Of a stretch of DNA of 64,000 nt, positions 22,173-34,264 are shown in pieces. Position numbers and translations under genes: made by a program. The number at the start of each line of letters is the position of its first letter. Position 1 is the first letter of the stretch. The DNA comes from Macrophomina tecta (taxonomy: Eukaryota > Ascomycota > Dothideomycetes > Botryosphaeriales > Botryosphaeriaceae). Location: the NCBI GenBank assembly GCA_024180945.1, contig JAKSGN010000022.1:992001-1056000 (forward strand), written 5' to 3'. Below the pieces are notes generated by a model. That model was not told the DNA's origin. It searched no databases and saw only the letters and a list, made by a program, of their open reading frames with translations.

Positions 22173-23815
22173 GGTGACGCCAGTTGTGGGAAGAACCTCG
22201 ATGCTGGGTAAAAGAGAAAGCAATCTATGATAAAGAAAAAGAGGACTTCGAGAGTTTAAAGAGAGGCGCTTCTTTTATGCCCTTCAACTCTTGGAGTCTG
22301 GAAACCGCACTATCCGCGGATCTACTTGTTTTCCCCTTTCTATATTTCCAGATACATTCCGCGACGGTGCTCTCGCAAGGATGTACATATATGGTAAAGT
22401 TGCCCAGGGGGCCAAGTAATTCTCTAAACTGCTTTTAACGAGTTAATGTACTTTTTTCTATAAAAAAATATAGTGTAGAAATCACTTTATTGTCTTTCTA
22501 TATCCCTGCGGATCCGTTAAAATCTCTATTGTATTTCAAACGTATAATTTAGTTATAGCTTTTAGATTCATTGCCTTTGCAAGTTCGTTTCCTATGTGGT
22601 TGATTACATTACTTTTCTGTGCCATCCGAAGAATTCACCTTGTGCGCAACAAATACGCCACGTGATATTGGCCAGTGCGTGGTGACAACAGTGCGCCAAG
22701 CCTGTTCCTGACTACAGCACGTAGAAGATCCAAGTAATCTGCTATCCCGTTTTGGACTTTGTTGCGAGAGGTGGGTCGTGTTAATTTGCCCAGCATTCTG
22801 AGACTTGCTATCCGAATCCGACGCTGGATCCGAAGCCGAACCCTAAATGTCGTCTCCGTTGACCTTTCCACCCCTTCATCAGTTAGATAAAGGAGCTAGT
22901 ATCATGAAGTTAGCGACTTAGACAGATCCGAGGCTAGTTAAATAACACAGTATTCCCTTCTATAAAGTCGCAGTCCACCTATCATTTGAAAATAACCCCT
23001 CCTCCCCTTCCGAATATCAAGCAAGCTGCGTTCCCACAAGGAATAACCTTGTTGTCATGGGTCATCCATCTAGCCAGATTACTTTCATGGGTTTGGATTC
23101 TATCCAAATTGCCCAGGAGCTCTATTGAATTCAATAATAGTTACTTGACCCATAAGATTTCCTATTAAACCGTGTGTGGGTCTCTTAATTAACCCGAATT
23201 AAGTAGGGTTGTACTGGATTTGAGAGTGAAGAAAACAGTAAGGTTAGAAAAGAGTGAATTCCGCCTTTCTGGTGACTGGCCGGCCTTGCGCTAATTTCAG
23301 CCAGCCTAATCATGGCGCGCCCAGTGCTTGAACGTCCGAGGGAACAAGCGGTAGGAGAGGCATTGCTGGGCGTCTGCACCGGGCCCGGGCCCGGGCGCTT
23401 AGGTCCTACCTGCTATTTTCACCCGCAAAATGACCCAACGGCATGGAAAGGAGCGTGCGACGAGTTTTTCAATTCAAAGTCTTTAGATGAATCACCGTGC
23501 TATAGATAGCCCGTTTCTAGGCGCCCAAGATTAGGTGTGTTCACAATAACAATGTGTTGAGTTACAAAAGTACGACGCCGCACTGTTACCAGCGCATGCT
23601 ACTAAGCCTTATATTCTGACACAATGTCATTTTTGGGCACGGTTTATGAAGAGTGACTGTCGGGGCTTGGAGTTCAAGGAATTTGGACAATTGGGTTCAC
23701 GCCTTAACACCATCATGCCAAGATGTCTTTAGAATGGCTAGTAAGCCGAACGAGCCATGTGAACGGAAAACTGGCTCATTTCACTCGAAAATGCATCCTC
23801 CGCGCATATCGTCTT
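22173..23815. other. AT-rich intergenic region, no gene seen
   Basis: Low-GC DNA with only short chance frames. A GGGCCCGGGCCCGGGC palindromic run lies at about 23381-23396. Confidence 0.45.
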
Positions 23816-24200
23816 TTAATAGACCGGCCGCTTTCGTTTCCGGTTCGGACTTATGAAGCCCAACGGCAGCCGGACGCATACTTCGGCCCGCTCCAGGTGG
23901 GTCCACATCAAACAGGCAGTGCGATCGTTCCGCGTTATACTGCGCAAAGCCGGATCTTTGTGCAGCACTCCCAATTGGTGCAGTCGCTCTAGCATCTCTC
24001 TTGCCTCCTTGTGAAAAGCGTACTTATTGTCTTGATTGATGGACCTGCATACTGGACTCCCGGCCCAGCTGAGGAACAGCATATGCGTGTACACTCCGCT
24101 GTAGCTATCTGTTACCACACCTAACAATTGTGGGGCGATAGGAATCCTCTCATTTGGGTTGCCCTCGTTGCTGTGAGTGCTTGCATCCGGTGCGCTCGCG
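23816..24200 (-). pseudogene. fragment of a fungal protein-kinase-like (FunK1-type) gene
   Basis: In the minus frame, peptide pieces resemble the C-lobe of fungus-specific kinase-like proteins: GVYTHMLFLSWAGSPV, then EMLERLHQLGVLHKDPALRSI (catalytic-loop position, LHGD replaced by LHKD), then a strand ending LERAEV where intact members have DFERAE, and the terminal LGFISPNRKRK. About 125 residues remain, with no N-lobe and no start. I read it as a truncated, decayed copy. The family call is from memory of the pattern. Confidence 0.55.
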
Positions 24201-24382
24201 GAAATGCATTGGCATGGTTCTACAAGAAGACTAAGCTAGGGAACTAAAGAAATGAACAATCTTTGTAGTTTTATGTCCCTTGCCATGTAGGCAACAGCAG
24301 GCCGCAGTAGGCAGCAGCGCTGAATTATCGCCGCAGGATCCCCAAGTGTGACGGTTTAGACCCGTGAAGTGCCTTATGACAT

Positions 24383-25514
24383 TCATGGACCTTCCTCGTT
24401 CACCATAAAGACCGACTCAAGGACCAGCTTCAAATCCCTTAACAAGATCTTTGTGGATATTGCTCTCGCGGACCCAGCTGTTATATTCCGCACTGTAGCC
24501 TTTCCATTGACCAGGTACTTCGCAACCTTCCTCTTGCGATAATGGTAGATCAGACGCTCGAGCAACCGCTCTACCAGGTATTGGTTATCCTCGGGATCCA
24601 CCGTTGGTGAGCCTACTTGTGTTAAAACCGTGGAGGGTTCACAAGACGTCTCCTTTCTCGGGTTACTATAGGAAGAACTGTTATCGTGTACTCCATCTTG
24701 CACAGTTAGACCCGTTATTGTCGGAATTATTCTAGAATAGTCGATTATTGGTACCATTTCTCCCGAAACGCGAGCACGGTTAGTATTATAGCCTGCCAAA
24801 ATTAAAATACGTCCTCTGGGTCGTTTTATTGGATCCTCGCTTGCAGTGGGCGTTGCACAGTTGTATCTAGAGCCACGCGAAGGACCGTAAAAAGAATTTA
24901 TAGATAAAAGAGGGCTAATACCTACGTTAAAGACCCCTGTAGTTATATTTTAGCTGTTTCGATGTCATGCTATGAGTTTATTAAAATAATCGCACCTGAA
25001 TCACCATCTCCGCAACACGAGCATTATTACCGTAGGTTAGCGGGTACGCTGGCCTAGGCTTTTGGCTGAGCAATAAATCATGCGTTGAGGCAATTTTTTC
25101 AACTGGAACGGTATCGCTGTTGCATATGCGTCCATGGCGTGATGAGGTTGGTTGAGGCGTGGTCTCGACCAAGGCGCCATTCTCAGCCGTGTTGCATAAG
25201 GTCGCGTGATAGGCAGCAGTGTTCATGGATTTATCAGCTCAGCATCCAGGTCGCTTGGACGGCGCAAACACTAGCATTCCAAGCAGGTATCAGGTGGAAT
25301 GTACGTAGGGTGTGGGGAAACAGGTGAATATGTTTGGGGGAAGGAGTTGAAAATTCCTCGGCGGAGAACAGATAAATACTACCTTAAAGCAGTTCGCAGC
25401 GGGTTTTAGGAAAACCGAGGCGAGGACGAGAATGAACGACATCGCGGCAGGGAGGCTTAGCTCAATCGGCTCAGCTGGTTGAGCGTAACGGCGAAGGAGC
25501 GACGGCAAGTCCAT
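24383..25514 (-). other. possible small hypothetical gene(s), unrecognised
   Basis: Three minus-strand frames (from ATG 25514, 25226 and 24799) could be exons of one gene. The first encodes MDLPSLLRRYAQPAEPIE followed by a hydrophobic segment (MSFILVLASVF) and a GTAGTA donor. The other two are polar with no domain I know. No consistent set of splice sites was found. May be spurious. Confidence 0.2.
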
Positions 25515-26273
25515 GCACGGGACAAATTATTGCCAAGAAGCATCGAAGTTCCGGATTCGAACAGTCAGGGGATGGAAGAGGAACGAGGGGTTGAAGGGAG
25601 GAGAGGAGGAGGAGGGGGGGAGGCGGGACGGTTCTTATAGAGGGCAGGTGACGTAAGCTCAACGCTTGACCGGAACGGGCACTAAGGCTAACCTGAAGTG
25701 GATTTCCCATCAACGACTTTACATTATCAAGAATCCTACTTTGGACACTTATAGCGCTCTGAAGTAATTTAGAATTGTATAGGCTGGAGCAATACAAGGA
25801 CAATAGGGAATGATCAGTATATTTAGGGCGGGTAAAGCAGGAATCTTAAAAAGAAGCGATGTCAAACGTCACTGCGTAGCGGTTGAGAGTCATGACTAAG
25901 GCGTGTCCGTGACAGCGTGCCTCTGGTTAAATAGTCCTAAGCCTAAGAAGTGAGGTCTTGCAATCTCCGGTGGGATCCTTAGAGCGCTCTAACGCGTGTC
26001 TAACGGTACTCATATGCCGCCAACAGCTCTCGTTTCCCTTCATTCAAATCCTATGGATTAGCGAGTCGTTTACTAAGTAGTCCGTAGTGTGCATATAGCC
26101 CACAGTGATGAGTCAGGCTAAATCATTCAAACCAACTAAACTCTTGCTGGCGGAGTCGTTGAATTGGAGTAAGGCGGGACAATGATAACGAACATGACCT
26201 GTACCAGTCAACATTCCCGAACAAGTGCCAACATGGCATGCCGCCATTCCAAACTCACTCTTTGACTAGATGA
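25515..26273. other. intergenic, no gene seen
   Basis: Mixed composition with a purine-rich stretch at 25565-25630 (GAGGGG-type). No recognisable gene or RNA. Confidence 0.4.
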
Positions 26274-27395
26274 TTACAAGTCAAACTTCTCACCGACCAG
26301 CTCCTCGCTGAGCTTCCACAACCTCTCAGCATCATAGGTGTTCCGAGCCCAGGGACTAACCATATCCCAGCTGGCGATATTGCCGTCCAACAAGTACTTG
26401 CCGTTGTCCTCTGTACGCATTCGGAGTTAGTCATAGCTATGTAGAGCATGAAATGAGCGAAACATACTCTCAAGATAGTCTGCGAACGCTGCAACTATAT
26501 GCGTAGCCGTCCCTTGATCGTGGTTCTTGATCTTTGACTTCTGAATATATTCCGGGAAGCCCATAGGGCTGCCAACGCTACGAGAGATCGCATCTTCAAC
26601 TCACGTGTTAATGGCCGTCTATCAAATAAAGGAACAGGAAAAAGGCGACGGAGAGAACTTACGCATTTCTTGAATATCCCGAGCGACGTCCATGTGCCTA
26701 CCCAAGTTGGTGAAAATACCACCGGGATGCAGACTGTAAGCCTGCAGCCCCTTCGGTCCCAACTTCTCGGCCAAACTCCAAGCGTACAGGTTGTTTGCCG
26801 TCTTAGCCTGCCCGTACGCCCGAAACCGGTCGTATTCCTGGCCGCCCGTGAAGCCCACATCGGGAAACCTGACGGGTCCGAGCTGGTGCGCCTCGCTACT
26901 GACTACGACGACGCGCGGCTTGCGGTTAGGGCCCAGCATGCCGGGGATAATCATGTTTCCAAAGACGAAGTGCCCGAGATGGCAGATGCCGAATTGGCGC
27001 TCGAAACCGTCAACCGTGGTACCGTAAGGGCAGGCCATAATGCCGGCGTTAAGCATTAGGACGTCTATGACTATGCCCTCTTCCTTTTGCATCTGAATAA
27101 CTTGGGATGCACCTGCGCGCACAGAGGCCAGCGAGCCAAGATCTATGAGGACGGAGCGGATAGGTACATCTGGGTTCTTCTGGCGAATAGCGGCCGTAGT
27201 AGCATCGATGGCTTCCTGAGTACGCGAGGCCAGAATAAGAAGAGCAGGAGAGTGTGACGCAAGAGTCTCGACAAACTGCGAACCCAAGCTGTTGGGCGTC
27301 ACACCGGTTGTGAGGATGGTCTTTCCGCGGATTTTGCTGGAGAGATCGTTAGCGACCTCGGTCGCGGTGGTCTCGGAGTTGTATGGAGGTGCCAT
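26274..27395 (-). CDS. short-chain dehydrogenase/reductase, retinol-dehydrogenase/WW-oxidoreductase-like
   Basis: Three exons (27395-26663, 26593-26468, 26410-26274) give 331 residues. The start MAPPYNSETTATEVAND precedes the Rossmann strand TILTTGVTPNSLGSQ, where classical SDRs have TGxxxGIG; here the glycine-rich loop is TGVTPNSLG, as in many fungal atypical members. Then come the NAG motif in DVLMLNAGIM, the catalytic Ser in VVVVSSEAH, the catalytic Tyr/Lys pair in YGQAKTANN, and the HPGGIFTNL loop. The third exon ends in WKLSEELVGEKFDL, as in fungal relatives. NAD(P)-dependent oxidation or reduction of an unknown small molecule. Introns of 69 and 57 bp have GTAAGT and GTATGT donors. An ATG 102 bp further upstream would add an unrelated leader, so 27395 is preferred. 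Confidence 0.88.
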
Positions 27396-28275
27396 GGTGG
27401 AAGAATTGGCGGATAGGTAGCAGCGGCGAGGGTTATGAGCGTTTGAGAGAATCGGAAAGTGATAAAATGCTGTTGAGAGATCTACTGCAGAAGTCAAAAC
27501 AGCGAAGGCCCTTTAAATAGAAGCTGCGAAGCTACAAGCGAAGAAAACGAGAGTCAGTGCAGTACTCCGGACTTAAATGGAGATTGACATGGTAGAATTT
27601 GGCTTCGCTTCCGGTATCGTCCTTTCTGGATGTCCTGCCGGAGTTACGCCTGCGCACCAATTTCGGACCCGTAAAGGCGACCATCTTTCTGCTTGTATGC
27701 TTTGTAAGAATAGACCAAACTGGACTAAAACCGGACAAGATTACTGCCTTATCTACGCTGATTGAGCTGCCGGCCCTACAACGGAACCGCACGAACATGA
27801 GGTAGAGGAAGCCCCCATAGCTTCACCCGACCAATGGGTGTATTATTCTCCAGTTCACTATCCCCGTATAGAGAAAAGGGTAGCATAGCACGTCCTTTCC
27901 CTTTGGGATGCTTTAGGGTAGAACGGGGCCGGCAACAACCGCGTTCAATTCCTGTCCGCCGGATATTAAATACTTATACTTATGCTAATACACCAGGAGG
28001 TTTGTATTGGAACTTTGAGTTCACCACGAATGCCACAGTACTACCTAACAGATGTAATTGTATATAGTAGGAAAGTTGCTTCAGCTTGGGGATAAGGGTT
28101 ATGGATAGATTGTATCTAATGTTATCGTCTTGAAAGCTTAGCTTGTAAAATTGAGCGGAAACAGTGGCGTCCTTCTAACTGCATACCAGCTACCTCTAGC
28201 TCCAAAGTATGTCAATACAGTTTTCACGGACCCGTTTTGGTTATAATGGCATACCTTTCCCGAGCTTTATCGTTG
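27396..28275. other. intergenic left of the hAT element
   Basis: SDR promoter side plus AT-rich sequence. No further gene recognised. Confidence 0.4.
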
Positions 28276-28283
28276 CTTACACG

Positions 28284-28304
28284 CAGACATCCCAGTAATA
28301 AATA
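28284..28304 (+). repeat. left terminal inverted repeat of hAT element
   Basis: Starts CAGACATCCCAGTAATAAAT and pairs with the right end at 30988-31008 with one mismatch. Confidence 0.88.
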
Positions 28305-28612
28305 TATATTTATTATTAAGGGCATATTTATTGTTAAGCTTTTCCATAAGGATAATAATATAGACGCTGCCAATAAATATATATTGTTAACTATTAATAA
28401 TATAGGCCCACTATTTTCCAGCGCCAATTCCCCCAGAGTGTTTCAGATTAAATTGCAGTCTTGTACGCATATTACTGCTTATCAGGCCTCTAGATAGGAG
28501 GTGAACTCCAATGTTTGTAACTCCTAGCAACCGAAACTGCTGCCTCGCCATACCCGTCACGTTGCAAGTACGCAGTTCGTAATACATCAGCGACATATCT
28601 CTACACACGACA

Positions 28613-30906
28613 ATGGACGTCAACATATCCTCACTGCCCCAATCCAATGCCCCGTCAAGTTCTTCCTCCGTGGTACCCTCTGACAGTGCCTCACAAGTTG
28701 CCAGCACACTGTCAGAACCCGAGGCATCGTCAGCTCAGCATACGGTCAAGAGACGGAAACTGAGAGCCACATCAACATGGGATCACTTTCGAGAAGCTCA
28801 AGGCGACGAGCCACGTACTATGAGCGGGAAATTACTTCACTACTGCACGCGTTGTCGCAATCCATCCTGGTCAACCCACATATCTGGCAACGCCCGCTAT
28901 CATCTCGAGAAGGCTCATCACATACTTGTTCGAGAGGATTCAAAATCTCAAAACAGGCGCCAACTAGCCATCGAAAATGCCTTCGCAAGAACAACCGGCA
29001 AGCGGCTGCAGCAAGTCAGGGAGAATGAGATGAACACTCTACGGAGTGTAATCAATGTCGATGCCTTTCGAGAGGCACAGATGTTGCTATCCGCACATAA
29101 ACATTTACCGCTCAACTTCGTAACCTGGCCGGAATACCAGGCACTTCTGGCCGCGATAAACCCTGCCGTTGAAGAGTTCCTAACTGATTCCGGTAGCACA
29201 GTTGCGGCGGACTTGGATAGGGCCTACGATGCGCATCAACAATCCGTAAAGGAATGGCTAGAACGTGCCCGGAGCCTCGTACACATTGCTATGGACGTAT
29301 GGTCTTCTCCTCAGCGGAAGGCCTATATCGCTGTTCACGCCCAATGGGTTGACGAGGCCTACAAACCTCGGAAAGCATTGCTAGGGCTACCAAACCTCCG
29401 CCGCTCTCACGCCGGCACGGCTATGGCACCTCACTTGATGACGATTATCCGACAGTACCACTTAGCGCCCCGAATCGGCTACTTCACTGGGGACAATGAC
29501 GCAAAGAATGACACCTGTCTCCGCCAACTTGCTGTTGAGCTGTCGCAAGAGTACGGCCTTACACTTGACCCAGTGTCCTCTCGAACGCGGTGTGCCGGCC
29601 ACATCATTAACTTGTCCCTTCAAGCCTTTCTCTTTGCAACTAGTGAGGACGCTCTGCAGGCCGCAATTGCGCAGGCGCAACACGAGGTAAATGATGTAAC
29701 AGTTGCGGACGCGTTACACGACCAAATTCAGTCGAACACTTGTCACAAGAGTCACGACAGGCGCAAGAAACGCCATGACACTGCCGGCTGGCGGAGCATC
29801 GGCCCAATGGGTAAACTCCACAACATTGCGGTGTTCATCCGTAATTCCACAGTGCGCAACGATGCATGGGATGACATTGCAGAAAAGGCGCTTGGAATTG
29901 ACAATATCACCCGTTGGAACTCATGGTTCAAGTTGCTTGATGCGGCTATCAGCCAAGAGGGTCCATTGTCAATATTCCTCAACCAATACCACAACGAGCT
30001 GGAAGACGACATCCTCACACATGATGATTGGCAAGTACTCAAAATGACTCACGAGTTCTTGCAGCCGTTTTACCAAGCGACCTTGGAGCAGCAAATGGAG
30101 TGGGCATCAATAGATCAGGTGCTAGAGAATATGGATATTCTTTTCATGCAGTTTGAGAATGCCAAGGTAAGCCATGGACGGCTCGATCGATTACCAGACC
30201 TGGACTGATGTTAAAGCAGGGCAAATACGCCAGCAACGCGCGTATGGTTCATTCCATTCACATGGGTTGGTGGGTTCTCTCGAAGTATTATGAAGAGAGT
30301 GACAGAAACCCAATATATGCCACGGCATTATTGCTCCATCCAGAAAAGCGCCGGAGGTACCTTGACCGCCACTGGGCAGAGGAATGGAGGCAGACCGCTA
30401 TTGCTGGTGCACGGCAGCATTGGGCGAAGTACAAGGACCGGCCACTCCCGTCGGAGTCCGCGGCTCGGCTGAACGACGAACGACGGGAAGTAACACCGTA
30501 CGAGCGTATCAAGCAGTCAATGAGTGTCTTGGATGAACCCGGAGATGAGGATGAATTCGAAAAATTCGTCAATTCTCCGCCAAGACCTATGACGACCAAA
30601 ACACCGCTTGAATGGTGGTGTCGAGAAGAACAGAGGATTGAGTATCCACGTTTACACCAATTGGCCATTGACATACTAAGTGTGCCGGCGATGTCCGACG
30701 ATCCGGAACGGGTATTCTCTTGCGCAAGGCGGACAATTTCTTGGGACAGGGCACGGCTCTCGCCTGATACTATCGAGAAGCTTCAATGCCTGAGCAACTG
30801 GGTGAAGAATGACTTGGTCCGCAAAGTCTACGTGGCAGTAGATGGTAAGGTCATGGATATTGCTGGCGGCAACGACGACATGCATGGCGCTTCAGTTTTA
30901 TATTAA
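28613..30906 (+). CDS. hAT-family transposase, BED zinc finger plus hATC dimerisation domain
   Basis: Two exons (28613-30166 and 30220-30906, 53-bp intron with GTAAGC donor) give an uninterrupted 746-residue protein. A Ser-rich N-terminus is followed by a BED-type zinc finger at residues ~54-103 (Cys78, Cys81, His97, His102). The RNase H-like core follows, with AMDVWSS and GYFTGDNDAKND carrying acidic residues and CAGHIINL, the conserved CxxH region. The C-terminal hATC domain (about 646-716) has PRLHQLAIDILSVPAMS and ERVFSCARR. All hallmark parts are present with no stop or frameshift, so the enzyme may be active. It lies inside the terminal repeats described for the element. Confidence 0.93.
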
Positions 30907-30987
30907 TAATTATTGATAAGCTTAGCAATCGATAATAATATTAGGATCTGCCAATGAATACATAAGAATATGTCAATATTATGTATT

Positions 30988-31008
30988 TATTTATTATTGG
31001 GATGTCTG
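30988..31008 (-). repeat. right terminal inverted repeat of hAT element
   Basis: Plus-strand ...TTATTATTGGGATGTCTG is the inverse of the left end. It is followed directly by the CTTACACG duplication. Confidence 0.88.
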
Positions 31009-31406
31009 CTTACACGAGCATTATCACCGGAAATCCAAGCTTTCGCACTACGTATCAGCCGAGACCAACCAGTAAGGCACCTCTCACCTTGCAGAGGACT
31101 CTTATGCGCATTGGAAAGATGCCTACATATGACAGCGCAAGCATTTGATTGCACAGAAAGCCGGATCTCGGATTGAGCGTGTACCCGAATACGCTCGGAC
31201 ATACGTCAAGCTGAGAAATCTTCGCGAGGCCACAATGCTGGAGCGGAAACAGTCCGCCGCTATTTGTCCAGGCTTAGGAATATCGTCTCGGCCTTGCCCA
31301 TGCGTAGGTCAAGCTCCGCGGCTATACATAGGCGCGCCAGCCTCAGCATTCATCCCAATCCAATTACCCTTCTTCACTCCACTTCACCACAAGCGATCAC
31401 TTCTCA

Positions 31407-31819
31407 ATGAGCGCCACCCGCCCTCAATTGCGTAAGCCCATTGTCGTCACCGGCATTACCGACACCCTGAGTAGGTCTGTCGCCAACTCCTTCCTCGCCT
31501 TGCCCCAAGAGTGGTGCGTCCGCGGCGTCGTTCGAAGCTCTCCACCCCCGCCCCGCAGGCCTGAGTCATCCGCGGGGTCGAGCTCACTCACGCTGAACAG
31601 GAAGACCCGGTCGCCGCCTTCACTGACGCGTACGAGTGCTTCGCCATGTCCGACTTCTGGACCCCGCTGCGGGACTCTGCTGGGCATACCACTGCCGCCA
31701 CAGCCGGCATACCCGTGACGGATTATCTCGCGGATCTCGAGGTGCGCCGCGAGAAGAATATGGCGCACGCGGGGGCGGGTGAGGGCGTCGTCGGCGGCTT
31801 GCAGCGCTTCGTGTGTTAG
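31407..31819 (+). pseudogene. NmrA-like NAD(P)-binding protein, frameshifted and truncated
   Basis: From ATG 31407 the frame reads MSATRPQLRKPIVVTGITDT then SVANSFLAL and VRGVVRSS, the beta-alpha-beta start of an NmrA-like Rossmann protein. Around 31545-31575 the coding continues in another frame: GVELTHAEQEDPVAAFTDAY, then FAMSDFWTPLRD, LEVRREKNMAHA and a stop at 31817-31819. In intact relatives these segments are contiguous and followed by ~180 more residues. Here the protein would end at ~135. Frameshift plus 3' truncation make this a relic. Intact members sense the NADP/NAD ratio or act as reductases. Confidence 0.65.
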
Positions 31820-34264
31820 AGATTGAACACAGCGCGGGAGCTCAGGCCGGCAAGTGCCTGGATATACTGCACTTTAAGCATAAACTCCTGTCCGACAGAC
31901 GCAAGATGTAGGATGGAGGAGGGTACGTAGTAGTAAGCTTGTCGGCCTGCTAATCCTCTTGAGGTGAGAAAACCGCGGCCGCATCTGTTGTCCACCATGC
32001 TTTTGCCGCCTCTATCGCTAGGATTATCGCTGCTGTTTAACTGTTCGCTGCCGTCCAGTGTTACGAACACGCCTCTATATACCGAGTTATTGGGGCATGA
32101 TCAGCCTGGCGGCTGATCATCGCTGTACCTTCGGCTAGTGAACTGGCGGAGAATTGGCTCAACAGCCCTGCAACTCCGACTGAAACTCAACACGGTCGGA
32201 CCGTTGTAGCATCCGGGAGGAATGATAGCTCGCCAAAGTGGCGCTCGTAGACTCCCTGGGGCAGGTTTCTTAGGCTGATAGATCGGCAGTGGCACGTTGA
32301 CCATTGCTAGAGTCTCAACGGAAAGTTAAAGGCTTCCAGTTTTTATTATTTAGGTAATGCGTTAATATTTAGTATTCGAAGTCTAGCCACCGCCGCGAAT
32401 CGCTAATTGCAGGCGGGAAGCGACGGCCAGCTCGCTTAACTCGGCAGTCCCCCGCCGCTAGAGAAATCTCGAGAAAAATAGGGCGCCGATAATTACTTGT
32501 ACGACTAGAGCGATGGTCGCTGCTACTTTAGCCGCCGTCTTACCGGTAAATAGGCGCAAGCTAGATTAACTGCGATCTACGGCACGATCGCGACGGTGGG
32601 GAAGCCGCCTTAGGCGGTCGACGTGCTCGTAAACAACGTTGGAATAGGTATTGAGCGGGCGCTAGAGATAATTGGGTTAGGCGAAGACGCGGTATATAAG
32701 GCGAGGAGGTTGGAACTAGCAACGGTCACGTGGCCGAGCGGTGCAGTTAAGGTACAAGTCTCGAGGGAAAAGTAAGGAAACCTAGTGCGAGAAAGTTATT
32801 AGGACATCACCAGCGGGAATATTATAAGGTAGTAAGGGTCGAGGTAGGTTAAACTACTATTAACGAAATCTAAGCATAAGAGAGGGGAAAAAAAAAGACG
32901 GATATTGTCAGGCACCGGAGTCGGCCGGCCTGTTTCTCTACTGCCCCTGCCTTGTCCTAGATATAAGCGAGCCAACCACTGGCGATACCCAATGTCTCGG
33001 CATCACCGGTCTCTTTTGGAGAATTGCAGGTTGGTTGGTGCAATGGAAGTGGCGCCCGACTGCCAGTTGGCCGGGCTGGTTCTTATAGATATAGAGAACC
33101 CTAGCTGAATCCTCTACCTAACTAATCTATATATAAGTTCTAGCACGTATATAATACTTAGCGGCGCTAGATAACTACCTAGTAGTTTCTATCTTCAAAG
33201 TCTAATGCTATCTTTTTCTTTAGCAGCCGCATCTCAGTAGCCGGCCTCCGGCCAACTGTAGGAATCCTGCAAGGGTTTATACATAATTTAATAGAGAACG
33301 CCTCTTCTACCACTACTAAACTCTCTGGTTTCTTCTAGCCCTAATATTGTTTGGTTTTATTTTTGCTGCCTTTGCTTTATAAATCACTATACCTTTTCCC
33401 GTATTGAGCAAGCCATAAACACGTGGCTTCACAGGGGCGTGTTTCGCTATGCGGGTGTGTAAAGTGCTACATTGCACGCCAAGGGTGGGTGGGCATGGTG
33501 AAAGCCAAAATCAGGCGGACTATTGCTCTCCGCGCAAGAGCCAGCCCAGAGGGCAAAAGCGGAGCGACACGTGTTCCACGGTTGAGACAATGAGCAGACC
33601 AAGGCGGACATGTCGCACAAAGAACTTACTCAGGCGTGGGAACCGAAACGGCGGGGAGGTGAGCCGGGCGGACGGGCGAGAGCGAGGTGCGCCGGGAGGG
33701 AGGTGCAGGAATGCCGCGGTCGATCAAGCTTTTTGCGGGGTCAGCGATCGGCTGTGTGCGACCAGGGCAGGGCAGTGCAGCGCAGGGCAGCGCGGGCAGC
33801 AGGCACAAGTGAATTGGTGCCTGAACGGGCGAGGTGCTGCCTTGCCCGGTATGACGCATCGGGGGCAGACCGAGCAGCCGCCGGCGCGCTACAAAACCGC
33901 CCGCACCGAGGCCAATGCAGCGAGCACACAAAAAAACCAAAAGCCCAGTGGCTGGCAGGGTGTGAAGGTGAAAGGAAGTGAAGCTGCGTGCTCCGGAGCG
34001 CAGACAATCCGCAGACAATAGGCGGACAAGGGCACCGTGATCCGCGCACGGACCACGAGCGACGCATCTACGTCTGCGTCTCTGTCGCGCTCCCTCCACA
34101 CTTCTTCCTCTTCTTCTACAACATCCTCGCCGGTGTCCACAGTCCTCCATCGCTGCGCTGTGACGCCCGCCCTCCCGCACCACACCCTCGCTCCCCGCCC
34201 CTCCTGTCCGCGACCCCCTACAGCCCCGCCCGCACTCGCCAACCTCTCCTGCCATCCGCTCACC
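31820..34264. repeat. RIP-like tract and intergenic region before MEX67
   Basis: From about 32330 to 32880 the DNA is rich in TAG/CTA/TTA yet GC-containing, without open frames. A hand count of 32521-32580 gives 8 TpA to 3 ApT, and 3 CpA+TpG to 6 ApC+GpT, the RIP direction. 32880-33420 holds AT-rich sequence with no gene. 33420-34264 is the MEX67 upstream region, ending in a pyrimidine-rich leader. Confidence 0.5.

Larger units (their letters stand above)
28276..31016 (+). mobile_element. complete hAT DNA transposon with 8-bp target duplications
   Basis: The element runs from 28284 to 31008 (2725 bp). It is flanked by identical 8-bp direct repeats CTTACACG at 28276-28283 and 31009-31016. The ends are inverted: the left begins CAGACATCCCAGTAATAAAT and the right, read inward, begins CAGACATCCCAATAATAAAT. 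The CAG start, 8-bp duplication and single two-exon transposase gene are diagnostic of the hAT superfamily. Subterminal regions are AT-rich with repeated ATAATA/TATTTA words, likely transposase binding sites. The near-identical ends, perfect duplications and intact gene indicate recent insertion that has escaped RIP. Confidence 0.93.

Noticed and set aside
25440..25520. tRNA-like A-box (GCTCAGCTGGTTGAGCG)
   Set aside because: No matching B-box at the right distance and no cloverleaf could be drawn.
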